A stretch of DNA of 64,000 bases, taken from contig CAYURP010000011.1 of the NCBI GenBank assembly GCA_964447175.1, positions 1 through 64,000 of the forward strand, in the 5' to 3' direction. The notes under the pieces were generated by a model. The model was not told the origin of the DNA, ran no database searches, and saw only the letters and a list, made by a program, of their open reading frames with translations. Both the position numbers and the translations under genes were made by a program. Shown here piece by piece: positions 1 to 8,153 of the stretch (the stretch's first letter is position 1; each line of letters starts with the position of its first letter). Source of the stretch: CAYURP01 sp964447175. GTDB taxonomy: Bacteria; Zixibacteria; MSB-5A5; SM23-73-2.

Positions 1-189
1 TCCTCCCGAGGGAACATCATAGATCCTGAAAGTCAGATCATAAAGACCATTTAATGCAGTACCCTCATCGTTGGTTAACATCCCCTGATAGTTAATCATG
101 TGGGGAATTGGATCTATGATTGCAAAAGCTGAACTTACAAAAAAAAGTACCAAAAGGGATGCTGCAAAAAAAATTAAAGACCTCCTCAT
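1..189 (-). CDS. secreted protein, N-terminal part only
   Basis: The first 63 codons of a minus-strand gene that runs off the left edge of the window. It starts with a charged MRRS head, a hydrophobic stretch and an AFA-type signal peptidase site near residue 23. The mature part contains INYQGMLTNDEG and LYDLTFRIYDV, a sequence I associate with N-termini of large secreted or tail-fibre-like proteins of FCB candidate phyla. A good Shine-Dalgarno (AGGAGT) lies 5 bases upstream of the ATG. The function of the missing part cannot be judged. Confidence 0.8.
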   Translation of the reverse strand, partial: MRRSLIFFAASLLVLFFVSSAFAIIDPIPHMINYQGMLTNDEGTALNGLYDLTFRIYDVPSGG

Positions 190-322
190 TCCACACTCCT
201 TTCATTTTTAGGGAATTTACTTAATGGTGTGAAAACAACTAACGTTTTGCCCTTGCTGTGGGGCATAAAAATCCTCCGCTCCCCTTTTAATGTTCCGCTC
301 TACACTATCCACTCTGATCTCT

Positions 323-871
323 TTACTTGAGCAGCACCATCTTTTTGGTTTTAACGAAATTATCCGCCTGAATCTTATAGAAATAGATCCCTGTTCCTAC
401 CTCCTGTCCGCTCTGGTTTGTTCCATCCCAGCTCACAGATTTGTAACCGGCCTTTTCCCATTCATCTTTCAATACCTTGACCCTCTGTCCCAGGACGTTG
501 TAAACCACTATGCTCACCCGAGAATCTCTGGGCAAGGCGTATTCGATCACTGTCTGGGGATTAAAGGGATTGGGATAGTTCTGGGATAAACCGAAATCTC
601 TGGGTAAAATGACCTGTGCTTCCTCATCCACATCTGTAGCTGTGACAACCCACGGATTCCAGAAACCGTGATATACCCAGTAGGAGTTTTCAGATTTCCC
701 AATAGCAGTTTGTCCCACTGTGGCTGAAATTTTATAACTTGTGGAACTGGAACCAATCACCCCACCCGCTCCGATACACTGGGTTTTCATCTTCACCCCA
801 TAAATATTGGAAGCTATCAGAAGAAATGAAACTAAGAACAAAACAAAAATCAAACATCTACTTTGTCTCAT
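323..871 (-). CDS. small secreted protein with T9SS type A sorting domain
   Basis: 182 aa. A signal peptide covers about residues 1-25. A short segment with GVIGSSSTSYKISATVGQ follows, common in small FCB secreted proteins. From about residue 95 there is a T9SS type A C-terminal domain: NYPNPFNPQT, YNVLGQRV, W-DGTNQSGQEV, GIYFYKI and a KKMVLLK end. The domain is known to direct export through the Por system and be cleaved, often with surface attachment. The mature part is under 80 residues, so this may be a tiny surface protein. The Shine-Dalgarno GAGGAGGT lies 5 bases before the ATG. The gene stands alone, with a candidate promoter about 80 bases upstream. Confidence 0.85.
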   Translation of the reverse strand: MRQSRCLIFVLFLVSFLLIASNIYGVKMKTQCIGAGGVIGSSSTSYKISATVGQTAIGKSENSYWVYHGFWNPWVVTATDVDEEAQVILPRDFGLSQNYPNPFNPQTVIEYALPRDSRVSIVVYNVLGQRVKVLKDEWEKAGYKSVSWDGTNQSGQEVGTGIYFYKIQADNFVKTKKMVLLK

Positions 872-954
872 AAGTCACCTCCTCTCATCAAAAATTAAAA
901 TAAATATTCATCATAATAAAACAATATCCCAAGTATTTTCCTTTCATCCACTTC

Positions 955-983
955 AAATTAAATTTTTAAATTTTTGCTGTCAA
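955..983 (-). promoter_or_regulatory. candidate sigma70 promoter for the small T9SS cargo
   Basis: On the minus strand TTGACA (983-978) is followed after 17 nt by TAATTT (960-955). The same pair with the same spacer occurs upstream of the DUF4097 gene at 41492-41520, which supports TAATTT as a usable -10 box here. The predicted transcription start is near 948, giving a leader of about 77 nt. The rest of the 872-1144 gap holds nothing I recognise. Confidence 0.45.
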
Positions 984-1144
984 GGACTTTTTAGCGATTC
1001 TCGGCAAATTCGGAAAAATCTTACGTGAAGCATAAATTCACTTTCAAACTTTTCTGCAATACTTGATTCTACTTCAGTGTTCTTTTTTCTCTGATTCATC
1101 AAAAAAATACCCAGCTTGAACCCAAGGTGGGAATAAGATCAGTT

Positions 1145-1891
1145 CTAAGATAATTTAGATTTTTCTTTTTCTTGTAATTTCTCTAAAGCGACTTTTGCGG
1201 CGTTTTGCTCTGCCTCCTTTTTTGTGGTTCCAGAACCTTTTCCCCATTCCTTCCCTTTAACAAAAACAGCTATGACAAATTTCTTTTCGTGATCAGGACC
1301 TTTTTCTTCCAGAACCTGATATCGAGGAAGTCTTTTCCCCTGAGCTTGAAGATATTCAAGCAGTTCTCCCTTGTAGTTACGAAAGGCATCATTTTTGATA
1401 ATCTGGTGAATGCGGGAAAATATATGTTTGTCTAATATTTTTGTGGCTGGAGAAAGCCCTCCATCCAAAAACACAGCTCCGATAAGAGCCTCATAGGCAT
1501 CGGTGATTATGGACGCTTTTTCCTGGCCCCCGGCCTTTTTCTCCTCCTTGCTCATTTGGATGTATTCACCTAAAGATATGGACTGGGCCACCTGGGTTAA
1601 AGTTATTTCGCTCACCAGAGAGGCTTTGATTTTGGTTAAATCCCCCTCGGCTTTCTGGGGAAAGTTCTCATATAAGAACTGGGAGGTGATCAGCCCGATA
1701 ACCGAGTCCCCCAGAAACTCAAGCCTTTCGTAGGAGGATTCCCTTTCCTCGCAAAATGAGCGATGGGTTAAGGCTTGCTGCAACAGGGAACGATCCTGAA
1801 AAACATAACCCAACCTGGATTGAAGCTGAGCCAGCTCCCCGGAATCTTTGTTAAAAATTTTTCTTAAAAGAGAACCTAAATCAAACCTCAT
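1145..1891 (-). CDS. rnc: ribonuclease III
   Basis: 248 aa, normal length. It cuts double-stranded RNA in rRNA and mRNA processing. The RNase III signature ERLEFLGDSV lies at residues 55-64 and the second acidic motif DAYEALIGAVFLDGG near 131-145. A double-stranded RNA-binding domain fills about 170-240, with the typical GTTKKEAEQNAA helix. The ATG overlaps the fabF stop by four bases (ATGA), so the two are translationally coupled. It is the last gene of the lipid cluster, as in many bacteria. No clear terminator is visible downstream. Confidence 0.97.
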   Translation of the reverse strand: MRFDLGSLLRKIFNKDSGELAQLQSRLGYVFQDRSLLQQALTHRSFCEERESSYERLEFLGDSVIGLITSQFLYENFPQKAEGDLTKIKASLVSEITLTQVAQSISLGEYIQMSKEEKKAGGQEKASIITDAYEALIGAVFLDGGLSPATKILDKHIFSRIHQIIKNDAFRNYKGELLEYLQAQGKRLPRYQVLEEKGPDHEKKFVIAVFVKGKEWGKGSGTTKKEAEQNAAKVALEKLQEKEKSKLS

Positions 1892-3132
1892 TCCGTGAAT
1901 TTTTTAACTGCAAGTGTGATATTGTGACCTCCGAAACCGAAGGAATTAGAGAGAAAGACATTTATCTCTTTTTCTTTCGATTTATTGGGAACATAATCCA
2001 GATCACATTTTGGATCGGGAAATTCATAATTGATGGTGGGATGAAGAATACCTTCCTGCATTGATTTTATAGACGCAATGATTTCTACAGCACCGGCTGC
2101 ACCCAGAAGATGACCTATCATGGATTTGGTGGCATTCACCGGGATCCGATAAGCTCGTTCTCCAAATACTTTTTTTATAGCCAAGGTCTCGGATACATCT
2201 CCCAGCTCAGTGGCAGTCCCGTGGGAGTTTATATAGTCCACCGAATCAGGAGATAGATCTCCATCCTTTAAAGCCAGACTTATGGAACGGGCAGCTCCCT
2301 CACCTTCCGGGTTGGGTGCGGTGATATGGTAGGCATCACTGCTCATACCCAGACCCACTATCTCTGCATAGATATTCGCATCCCTTTTTCGGGCGTGCTC
2401 CAATGATTCCAGGATAACCGCTCCTGATCCCTCAGCCATAACAAAACCGTCCCGCTCTTTATCAAAGGGACGGGATGCTTTTTGAGGCTCGTTATTCCGA
2501 GTGGAGATGGCCCGGGCTGAACAGAATCCAGCCAGGGAAGAAGGTGTGATGGCGGCTTCGGTCCCTCCAGCTATCATTATATCAGCATCCCCTCTTTGGA
2601 TTATCTTGAAAGCATCACCTATGGCATGAGCGCTGGTAGCGCAGGCAGATACCGTAGCATAATTGGGTCCTTTGAAGCCAAATCTCATGGACACCAGACC
2701 TGCGCTCATATCTATTATCATCATGGGGATAAAGAAGGGACTGACCCTGGAAGGTCCCTTCTCTAAAAGAATGGAAAGCTGTTTCTCTAAAGTCTCGATT
2801 CCCCCGATCCCACTACCAATAACTACCCCGGCCCGGTAAGGGTCAAAAGAATCAGAACTCAACCTGGCATCATGGTAAGCCTGCTGGGAAGAAGCGATAG
2901 AGTAATGCTCTGCTGGGTCCATCCTTCGAACCTCCTTTTTGTCTATGTAACTTAGGGGATCGAAGTTTTTAACCTCCCCGGCAATTTGCGTGGTAAAGCC
3001 AGTGGGATCGAATCTGGTCACCCTATCTATTCCGGATTTACCGGATTTCAAAGCCTCCCAGAATTCCTCCACTGAATTCCCCACCGGAGTAATAGCGCCC
3101 ATTCCAGTTACTACAACTCTTTTCCTCATCAT
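1888..3132 (-). CDS. fabF: beta-ketoacyl-ACP synthase II
   Basis: 414 aa, full length. It condenses malonyl-ACP with acyl-ACP in fatty acid elongation. The catalytic triad is complete: Cys164 in VSACATSAHA, His304 in NSHGTATELGD and His341 in KSMIGHLLGAAG. The C-terminal GFGGHN loop is also present. Two ATG codons are adjacent (3132 and 3129) and no strong Shine-Dalgarno favours either. It lies 34 bases after acpP and overlaps rnc, the usual acpP-fabF-rnc order. Confidence 0.97.
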   Translation of the reverse strand: MMRKRVVVTGMGAITPVGNSVEEFWEALKSGKSGIDRVTRFDPTGFTTQIAGEVKNFDPLSYIDKKEVRRMDPAEHYSIASSQQAYHDARLSSDSFDPYRAGVVIGSGIGGIETLEKQLSILLEKGPSRVSPFFIPMMIIDMSAGLVSMRFGFKGPNYATVSACATSAHAIGDAFKIIQRGDADIMIAGGTEAAITPSSLAGFCSARAISTRNNEPQKASRPFDKERDGFVMAEGSGAVILESLEHARKRDANIYAEIVGLGMSSDAYHITAPNPEGEGAARSISLALKDGDLSPDSVDYINSHGTATELGDVSETLAIKKVFGERAYRIPVNATKSMIGHLLGAAGAVEIIASIKSMQEGILHPTINYEFPDPKCDLDYVPNKSKEKEINVFLSNSFGFGGHNITLAVKKFTE

Positions 3133-3166
3133 ATCGATCTTACAGATAATTTAAGTTGATCTTAAT

Positions 3167-3415
3167 TTACTCTGATTCTTTTCCTGCGGTTTTCTCCTCT
3201 ATATATTTGATTGCTTCTCCCACCTTGGTTATTTTCTCAGCTTCCTCATCCGGGATCTCCAGACCAAATTTCTCCTCCAACGCCATGACCAGTTCGACTG
3301 TATCCAGGGAATCGGCTCCCAGATCCTCCACAAATGAAGCCTCATCTTTAACTTGAGCAGGATCCACTCCCAACTGCTCGACTATGATCTCCTTTACCTG
3401 TTGAGCTACTGACAT
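3167..3415 (-). CDS. acpP: acyl carrier protein
   Basis: 82 aa, acidic, with the phosphopantetheine attachment motif GADSLDTVEL and Ser36 as the modified residue. It carries acyl intermediates for the Fab enzymes, PlsX and others. A strong GGAGGT lies 6 bases before the ATG, fitting the high expression expected for ACP. It sits between fabG and fabF, the classical position. Confidence 0.97.
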   Translation of the reverse strand: MSVAQQVKEIIVEQLGVDPAQVKDEASFVEDLGADSLDTVELVMALEEKFGLEIPDEEAEKITKVGEAIKYIEEKTAGKESE

Positions 3416-3443
3416 GTTTTACCTCCTTGATGGTTTATGTCAT

Positions 3444-4184
3444 TTACATTAACAGTCCTCCGTCAACCTGAATTACCTGGCCGGTGATATAATCTGCTTC
3501 ATCTGAAGCCAGAAATAAGACCAAATTAGCTACATCCTCTGGCTTTCCTTCCCTTTTCAAAGGGATTGAGGAGAGGAAGCTATCTTTAGCTTTTGGGGAC
3601 AGATTTTCAGTCATGGGAGTCAGGATGAAACCCGGAGCAACGGCGTTAACCGTTATCTCCCGAGGTGCCAACTCCTTGGCAGCAGATTTGGTTAATCCTA
3701 TCAATCCCGCCTTGGAAGCGGAGTAGTTTACCTGCCCCACATTACCCATCAGACCCACCACTGAACTGATATTAACTATTTTACCAGATCTTTGCTTCAT
3801 CATAATCCGGGCAACAGATTTGGTCATATTAAAAGCGCCTTTCAGATTGACCGCTAAAACTTTATCCCACTCATCCTCGGTGGTCCGGATCAAAAGGTTA
3901 TCCCGGGTAACGCCAGCATTGTTGACCAAAATATCTATCCGGTTGTGTTTTTGCAAGATATTTTTTATGGTTTCCTCAACCTGGTGCGAATCTGTAATGT
4001 CAAGCTGCAAAGCAAAATTAGGGAATCCTTTTTCTTTTAATTCATTAGATAACGTGTTTATTCCTTCCAGATTGATGTCACACATAACTACTACTGCCCC
4101 CTCCTGGGCAAACCTCAGGGCTATAGCTTTACCGATTCCCTGAGCTGCACCGGTGATAACAGCGACTTTTTCTTTTAGCCTCAT
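3444..4184 (-). CDS. fabG: 3-oxoacyl-ACP reductase
   Basis: 246 aa short-chain dehydrogenase. The NADPH-binding motif TGAAQGIG is at residues 11-18, the NNAG motif near 88-91, and the catalytic residues are Ser141, Tyr154 and Lys158 (YSASK). The C-terminal YITGQVIQVDGG is typical of FabG. It reduces beta-ketoacyl-ACP in the second step of elongation. It is separated from upstream fabD by a 65-base gap that is almost filled by a double-hairpin repeat, an unusual interruption in an otherwise compact operon. Confidence 0.96.
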   Translation of the reverse strand: MRLKEKVAVITGAAQGIGKAIALRFAQEGAVVVMCDINLEGINTLSNELKEKGFPNFALQLDITDSHQVEETIKNILQKHNRIDILVNNAGVTRDNLLIRTTEDEWDKVLAVNLKGAFNMTKSVARIMMKQRSGKIVNISSVVGLMGNVGQVNYSASKAGLIGLTKSAAKELAPREITVNAVAPGFILTPMTENLSPKAKDSFLSSIPLKREGKPEDVANLVLFLASDEADYITGQVIQVDGGLLM

Positions 4185-4204
4185 TTCAAAATCTCAGTTA
4201 ATAT

Positions 4205-4255
4205 CTGTAGGGACCCATTTGGGTCCTGGACAGGTCTTTTGACCTGTCCCTACAG
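4205..4255. repeat. GTAG-headed inverted hairpin pair inside the fab operon (REPIN-like)
   Basis: A 51-base structure. The outer stem is CTGTAGGGA (4205-4213) with TCCCTACAG (4247-4255). Inside are two hairpins: GGACCC/GGGTCC (4211-4226) and GGACAGGTC/GACCTGTCC (4228-4249). Each half reads GTAG followed by a palindrome when viewed 5'->3' on its own strand. The same architecture recurs at 25497, 33186, 37648 and 37734. The fabD stop codon TAG (4252-4250) and the preceding CTG are part of the element. Confidence 0.8.
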
Positions 4256-5176
4256 TTTTAAAAAATTCTCTAAATCTGAAAGCTTATCTATCCCATATAA
4301 ATTAACATCTTTAAAGGAACGTTTCAAAAGACCCTGCAAAACCTTGCCCGGACCGATTTCTAAAAAATCCCTCACACCCTGATCATAAATGAACTGCATG
4401 GATTGATACCACAAAACCGGCTGGGTGATCTGCTGGGTCAAGAGCTTTAGTATCTCCTGTGGATCTGAAACTGACTTTCCAGTTACATTCGCTACCAGGG
4501 GAATGGATGCGGAATTTATCTTGATTCGGGATAAGACCTCTCGCATACCTTCCTCAGCAGGTTTCATCAGCTCGGAATGAAAAGCGCCTCCCACAGGTAA
4601 AAGCTTGGCTATTTTTGCACCCCTGGATTTAGCTAACTTTACACCCCTCTCCACTGCTTTTATCTCTCCGGATATAGCTATCTGTTCCTGGGAGTTAAAA
4701 TTGGCAGGTTGAATTATACCTGCCTCAGAAGCTTCTTTACAGATTTCCACAACATCCTTCTGCGAGAGTCCGATCACTGCTGCCATGGTTCCTTTATTTT
4801 TTTCACAAGCTTTTTGCATTAAATCGCTGCGCTTTTTAACTGCTAAAAGTGCATCTTCAAAGGTGAAAACCCGTGCTGCAACACCAGCAGAATACTCACC
4901 CAGGCTATGACCGGCAACAAAAGACGGTTTTAATTCATGTTTTTTCAAAAGCTGCCATAAAGCTATGCTGTGGACAAATATTGCCGGCTGAGTATATTGG
5001 GTCTGAACCAAGACTTCATTGGGACCTTCAAAGGATATTCCAGCTAAATCAAATCCCAGGATCTGGTTGGATTGATGGTAGAGCTCTTTAATCTCAGAGG
5101 AGGAATCGTAAAGATCTTTAGCCATCCCCACATATTGTGAACCCTGACCTGGAAAAAGAAAAGCGAAATTTTCCAT
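4250..5176 (-). CDS. fabD: malonyl-CoA:ACP transacylase
   Basis: 308 aa. It loads malonate onto ACP. The motif FPGQGSQ is at residues 8-14, the nucleophile is Ser91 in GHSLGEYSAG, and the catalytic His200 is in GGAFHSELM, all as in FabD. The last two codons and stop come from a repeat element, so the natural C-terminus may have been altered. The length is still normal. It lies 12 bases downstream of fabH. AAAAGG acts as a modest Shine-Dalgarno. Confidence 0.96.
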   Translation of the reverse strand: MENFAFLFPGQGSQYVGMAKDLYDSSSEIKELYHQSNQILGFDLAGISFEGPNEVLVQTQYTQPAIFVHSIALWQLLKKHELKPSFVAGHSLGEYSAGVAARVFTFEDALLAVKKRSDLMQKACEKNKGTMAAVIGLSQKDVVEICKEASEAGIIQPANFNSQEQIAISGEIKAVERGVKLAKSRGAKIAKLLPVGGAFHSELMKPAEEGMREVLSRIKINSASIPLVANVTGKSVSDPQEILKLLTQQITQPVLWYQSMQFIYDQGVRDFLEIGPGKVLQGLLKRSFKDVNLYGIDKLSDLENFLKL

Positions 5177-5188
5177 TTTAAAACCTTT

Positions 5189-6191
5189 TTAGAATTTGAT
5201 CAATGCTGAACCCCAGGTGAACCCTGCGCCGAAAGCGACTAAGACTACATTACTTCCGTCTTTTATTTTTCCAGTTCTTCGAGCTTCGTCTAAAGCTATA
5301 GGGACGGAGGCAGCCGAGGTATTCCCATATCTATCTATGTTGATATAGACCTTATCCAAGGGCAGTTTTATCCNNNNNNNNNNTCCTCCTGGCGGTAGCT
5401 TCAATGATCCTGATATTGGCCTGGTGAGGTATCAAAAGGTCTACATCCTGTTGGGAAATACCACTCATGTCTATCACCTTTTGTGCTGCATCGCCCATGG
5501 ATCTCACTGCTGATTTAAATACCTCGCTCCCCTTCATTTGAATAAAATGATCCTTGTGGTGGATGTTCTCAGGAGTTAAAGGTGTTCTTGTGCCACCCAC
5601 AGGTATGTGTAAAAGATTAGCCAGAGAACCATCCCCTGAAAGATAGGTGGCTATTATACCCTTGTCAGAATTAACAGCCTGAACCACAGCCGCACCCGCC
5701 CCATCCCCGAATAACACGCAGGTATCCCGGTCGGTCCAGTCTGTTATTTTGGATAAAATTTCAACTCCAATCACCAAGATGGTCTTATACTTCTCAGATA
5801 TAATATAAGCTTGGGCAATGGACAGCCCATAGATGAAACCCGAACAGGCAGCCAAAATATCCATAATCCCTGCGTTTTTTACGCCCAATCTATCCTGAAG
5901 TATACAAGCAGCGGAGGGAAGAGGAAAATCAGGGGTCACTGTTCCTACTATTATAAAATCAATATTATCTGCAGTTACCTTTGCCTCCTGCATTGCCTTC
6001 TGGGAAGCTTCCAGCGCCAGATCAGAGGCAGCTGTCCCCTTATCAGCAATTCTTCGTTCCTTTATACCGGTTCTCTCCTTTATCCATTCATCCGAGGTAT
6101 CCACCATCTTCTCCAGATCGAAATTGGTTAATATTTTCTCAGGTACAGCCGATCCGGTGCCGGTGATATGCGCACTAATCTTTTGGCTCAT
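5189..6191 (-). CDS. fabH: beta-ketoacyl-ACP synthase III, interrupted only by an assembly gap
   Basis: It starts fatty acid synthesis from acetyl-CoA (or a branched acyl-CoA) and malonyl-ACP. The N-terminal part (6191-5384) carries the active Cys in DILAACSGF and the LIPHQANIRIIEATARR motif. The C-terminal part (5373-5189) carries DRYGNTSAAS, where Asn is catalytic, and the end GAGFTWGSALIKF. The two parts read in different frames because a run of ten N lies between them. If the flanking contigs overlap by three bases (GGA), reading resumes as ATARR-IKLPLDKV, matching the E. coli FabH spacing and giving 329 aa. The start codon lies inside the end of plsX. Confidence 0.93.
5374..5383. other. 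assembly gap of ten N in fabH
   Basis: Ten N separate ...GCCAGGAGGA and GGATAAAACTG (as read on the minus strand). Ten bases would break the frame. An overlap of the shared GGA restores frame and the family spacing, so the gap is most likely a scaffolding placeholder rather than missing DNA. Confidence 0.95.
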
Positions 6192-7221
6192 AGGTTTCCT
6201 TTAATATATGGGAGTTTTGAGTAATTCTCTCTTTGATATGAGAGTTCACTTCATTTTTTACCATATTACAAGCCAGCTTCACAGCATTTTTTATAGCTTT
6301 AGGTGAGGACTCACCATGACAGATAATACAACTTCCATCCACACCTAAGAGAGGTGCTCCTCCGTATTCAGCGTAGTCTAAGGATTTCTTGAGATCTCTT
6401 ATAGATATTTTCAGAAGAAAGGCTCCCAACCGGAAAAGTAGGCTTTCTTTGACCCTTTTTCTCACCAGGGAAACTAAAAATCCATCAATGCTCTCCGCAA
6501 ATTTCAAAACTATATTCCCCACAAAGCCATCGCAGACTACCACATCGCAGGTCCCCTTCAGGACGTCCCTCCCCTCCACGTTCCCCACGAAATTCAGGGT
6601 ACTACCAGTAAGTAGCTTATGGGTGTCCAGAATCAATTCGTTTCCTTTAGTTTGTTCCTGGCCGATGGAAAGAAGTCCGATTTTTGGATTTCTAACCTTC
6701 AAAACATAATTGGAATAGATGCTCCCCATCAAGGCAAACTGATACAGGTTTTGAGGTTTACATTCGGCATTGGCTCCCACATCCAGCACTACCACGATTC
6801 CCTTTTCCGAAGGCAGGAAGGAGGCAATAGCGGGCCGGGCCACCCCTTCTATCCTTCCCATTTTAAGAAGTGCGGTAGCCATAACCACCCCGGTGTTGCC
6901 TCCGGAAATAAATGCATCCACCTCCCTTTCCTTAAGAAGATGCATCCCCACAGCAATGGAGGAATCTTTTTTCTTTCTTACCACCTCTGTGGCTTGTTCC
7001 TCCATGGATATGGATTCCGGAGCGTGTTTGATATCCAGGGCAGGGATGGGAAGTGAAGAATTTTTAAGCTCTGATTCAATCTCCCCCTTATCTCCCACCA
7101 GGATCAAATCGATCTTCTCCTTAGCCTCCTGTAAGGCTAAAAGCGCACCCTGCACCACTGCTTGAGGTGCATAATCACCACCCATAGCATCAAGGGCTAC
7201 TCTGATTCTATTTGATGCCAT
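6175..7221 (-). CDS. plsX: phosphate acyltransferase PlsX
   Basis: 348 aa, full length. It converts acyl-ACP to acyl-phosphate for phospholipid synthesis at the membrane surface. The recognisable N-terminus VALDAMGGDYAP (residues 7-18), the GGNTGVVMATAL segment and GVDGSCIICHGES near the C-terminus are diagnostic. It overlaps fabH by 17 bases and follows rpmF by 20 bases, the widespread rpmF-plsX-fabH order. No strong Shine-Dalgarno is seen before the ATG. Confidence 0.97.
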   Translation of the reverse strand: MASNRIRVALDAMGGDYAPQAVVQGALLALQEAKEKIDLILVGDKGEIESELKNSSLPIPALDIKHAPESISMEEQATEVVRKKKDSSIAVGMHLLKEREVDAFISGGNTGVVMATALLKMGRIEGVARPAIASFLPSEKGIVVVLDVGANAECKPQNLYQFALMGSIYSNYVLKVRNPKIGLLSIGQEQTKGNELILDTHKLLTGSTLNFVGNVEGRDVLKGTCDVVVCDGFVGNIVLKFAESIDGFLVSLVRKRVKESLLFRLGAFLLKISIRDLKKSLDYAEYGGAPLLGVDGSCIICHGESSPKAIKNAVKLACNMVKNEVNSHIKERITQNSHILKETYEPKD

Positions 7222-7241
7222 CTTTTTGTTCAGATTGAACT

Positions 7242-7430
7242 TTAAGTCTTGGTTTCCTTTGCCGGGATAACTTCCCTCTCATCATAGTAGCCGCAGTTAG
7301 GGCAGATATGATGAGGCAGTTTTGCCTGATGACAATGAGAACACTCCACCAGTTGAGGTGTTTTTAATTTCCAGTGGGTCCGCCTCTTGGCGCCTCTGGT
7401 CTTAGAGTGTCTGCGTTTAGGTAAAGGCAT
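7242..7430 (-). CDS. rpmF: ribosomal protein bL32
   Basis: 62 aa from the ATG that yields the canonical start MPLPKRRHSKTRGAKRR. A longer upstream reading would add 13 atypical residues. A Shine-Dalgarno AAAGGA lies 8 bases before the chosen ATG. It has the four-cysteine zinc ribbon (CSHC and CPNC). It is a large-subunit ribosomal protein, coupled here, as usual, to yceD upstream and plsX downstream. Confidence 0.96.
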   Translation of the reverse strand: MPLPKRRHSKTRGAKRRTHWKLKTPQLVECSHCHQAKLPHHICPNCGYYDEREVIPAKETKT

Positions 7431-7435
7431 GATTT

Positions 7436-7945
7436 TTATCCTTTCAGAAGATCCCTCAATTTTTCCCATCTGGGATCAAGTTTTTCCTTTTTACACTTGC
7501 AGGTGGAGATATTGAGATTAACTCCACATACCGGGCACAGACCTTTGCAGTCCTCTGAGCAAAGAGGCTTCAAAGGCAGGTTCAACAAGATAGCCTCTTT
7601 AATCAAATTGTCTATGGAGAAAAACTGGTTTCCTGGAAAAATGAGGGGTTCTACCTGATCCCGATATTCGATCTCGATTTTGTCCTTCTCCACTTTGACA
7701 AAAAAGTCAAGTCTTGCCTCCAGAGAGTGAAAATAAGGTTCCAGACACCTTGAACACTCCAGTTTAACTTCAGTTTTAGCATACCCGCTGCAATAAAAAC
7801 TATCCTCACTCCTTCTCAAATTTAATTGTATCTCCACCGGTTTGACAAAGTCTGCTCCTTCAAATTTCAATTCCAAATCCTGAGGAGTTGCCTTAAACTG
7901 GAGGGAGCTTAAGTCATCTCTCAAATCTTTTAATCCCATTTTCAT
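7436..7945 (-). CDS. yceD: YceD/DUF177 family protein
   Basis: 169 aa. This family sits upstream of rpmF in most bacteria; the E. coli member has been linked to 23S rRNA processing, but the molecular role is not well defined. The N-terminal part is beta-rich, with a CSRCLEP motif near residue 65. The C-terminus carries the typical cysteine cluster CSEDCKGLCPVCG. It is the first gene of the lipid cluster. Two ATG codons two residues apart are possible; the first lies immediately after a candidate promoter and would be nearly leaderless. Confidence 0.9.
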   Translation of the reverse strand: MKMGLKDLRDDLSSLQFKATPQDLELKFEGADFVKPVEIQLNLRRSEDSFYCSGYAKTEVKLECSRCLEPYFHSLEARLDFFVKVEKDKIEIEYRDQVEPLIFPGNQFFSIDNLIKEAILLNLPLKPLCSEDCKGLCPVCGVNLNISTCKCKKEKLDPRWEKLRDLLKG

Positions 7946-7952
7946 AATCCCG

Positions 7953-7981
7953 AAGTTAACCTATACAAAAAGGGTTGTCAA
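7953..7981 (-). promoter_or_regulatory. candidate sigma70 promoter for the yceD-rpmF-plsX-fab cluster
   Basis: A perfect TTGACA (7981-7976) is followed after 17 nt by TAACTT (7958-7953). TAACTT also follows TTGACA at the exchanger gene (19518-19545), so it may be a real -10 variant. The start would fall at about the yceD ATG, which would make that message leaderless or use the second ATG. The rest of the 7946-8153 gap shows no clear structure. Confidence 0.35.
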
Positions 7982-8153
7982 GCGAAATTTGGTTATGACC
8001 ACTGCATCAAAAGGGCTTAAATTATCACCCTGAACCGTTTTGACCGTTTATACGTAAAAAGTTTAGTATTTTTTGCAATGTAAACATTCTTCGATAAAAG
8101 AAGAGCTGTCTTTTATCTCCTTCTTTTTTATATAATTCCTTTTAGCTATTTTC

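Noticed and set aside
5189..5404. A separate small gene made of the C-terminal part of fabH
   Set aside because: It is the continuation of fabH across the N run, not an independent gene.
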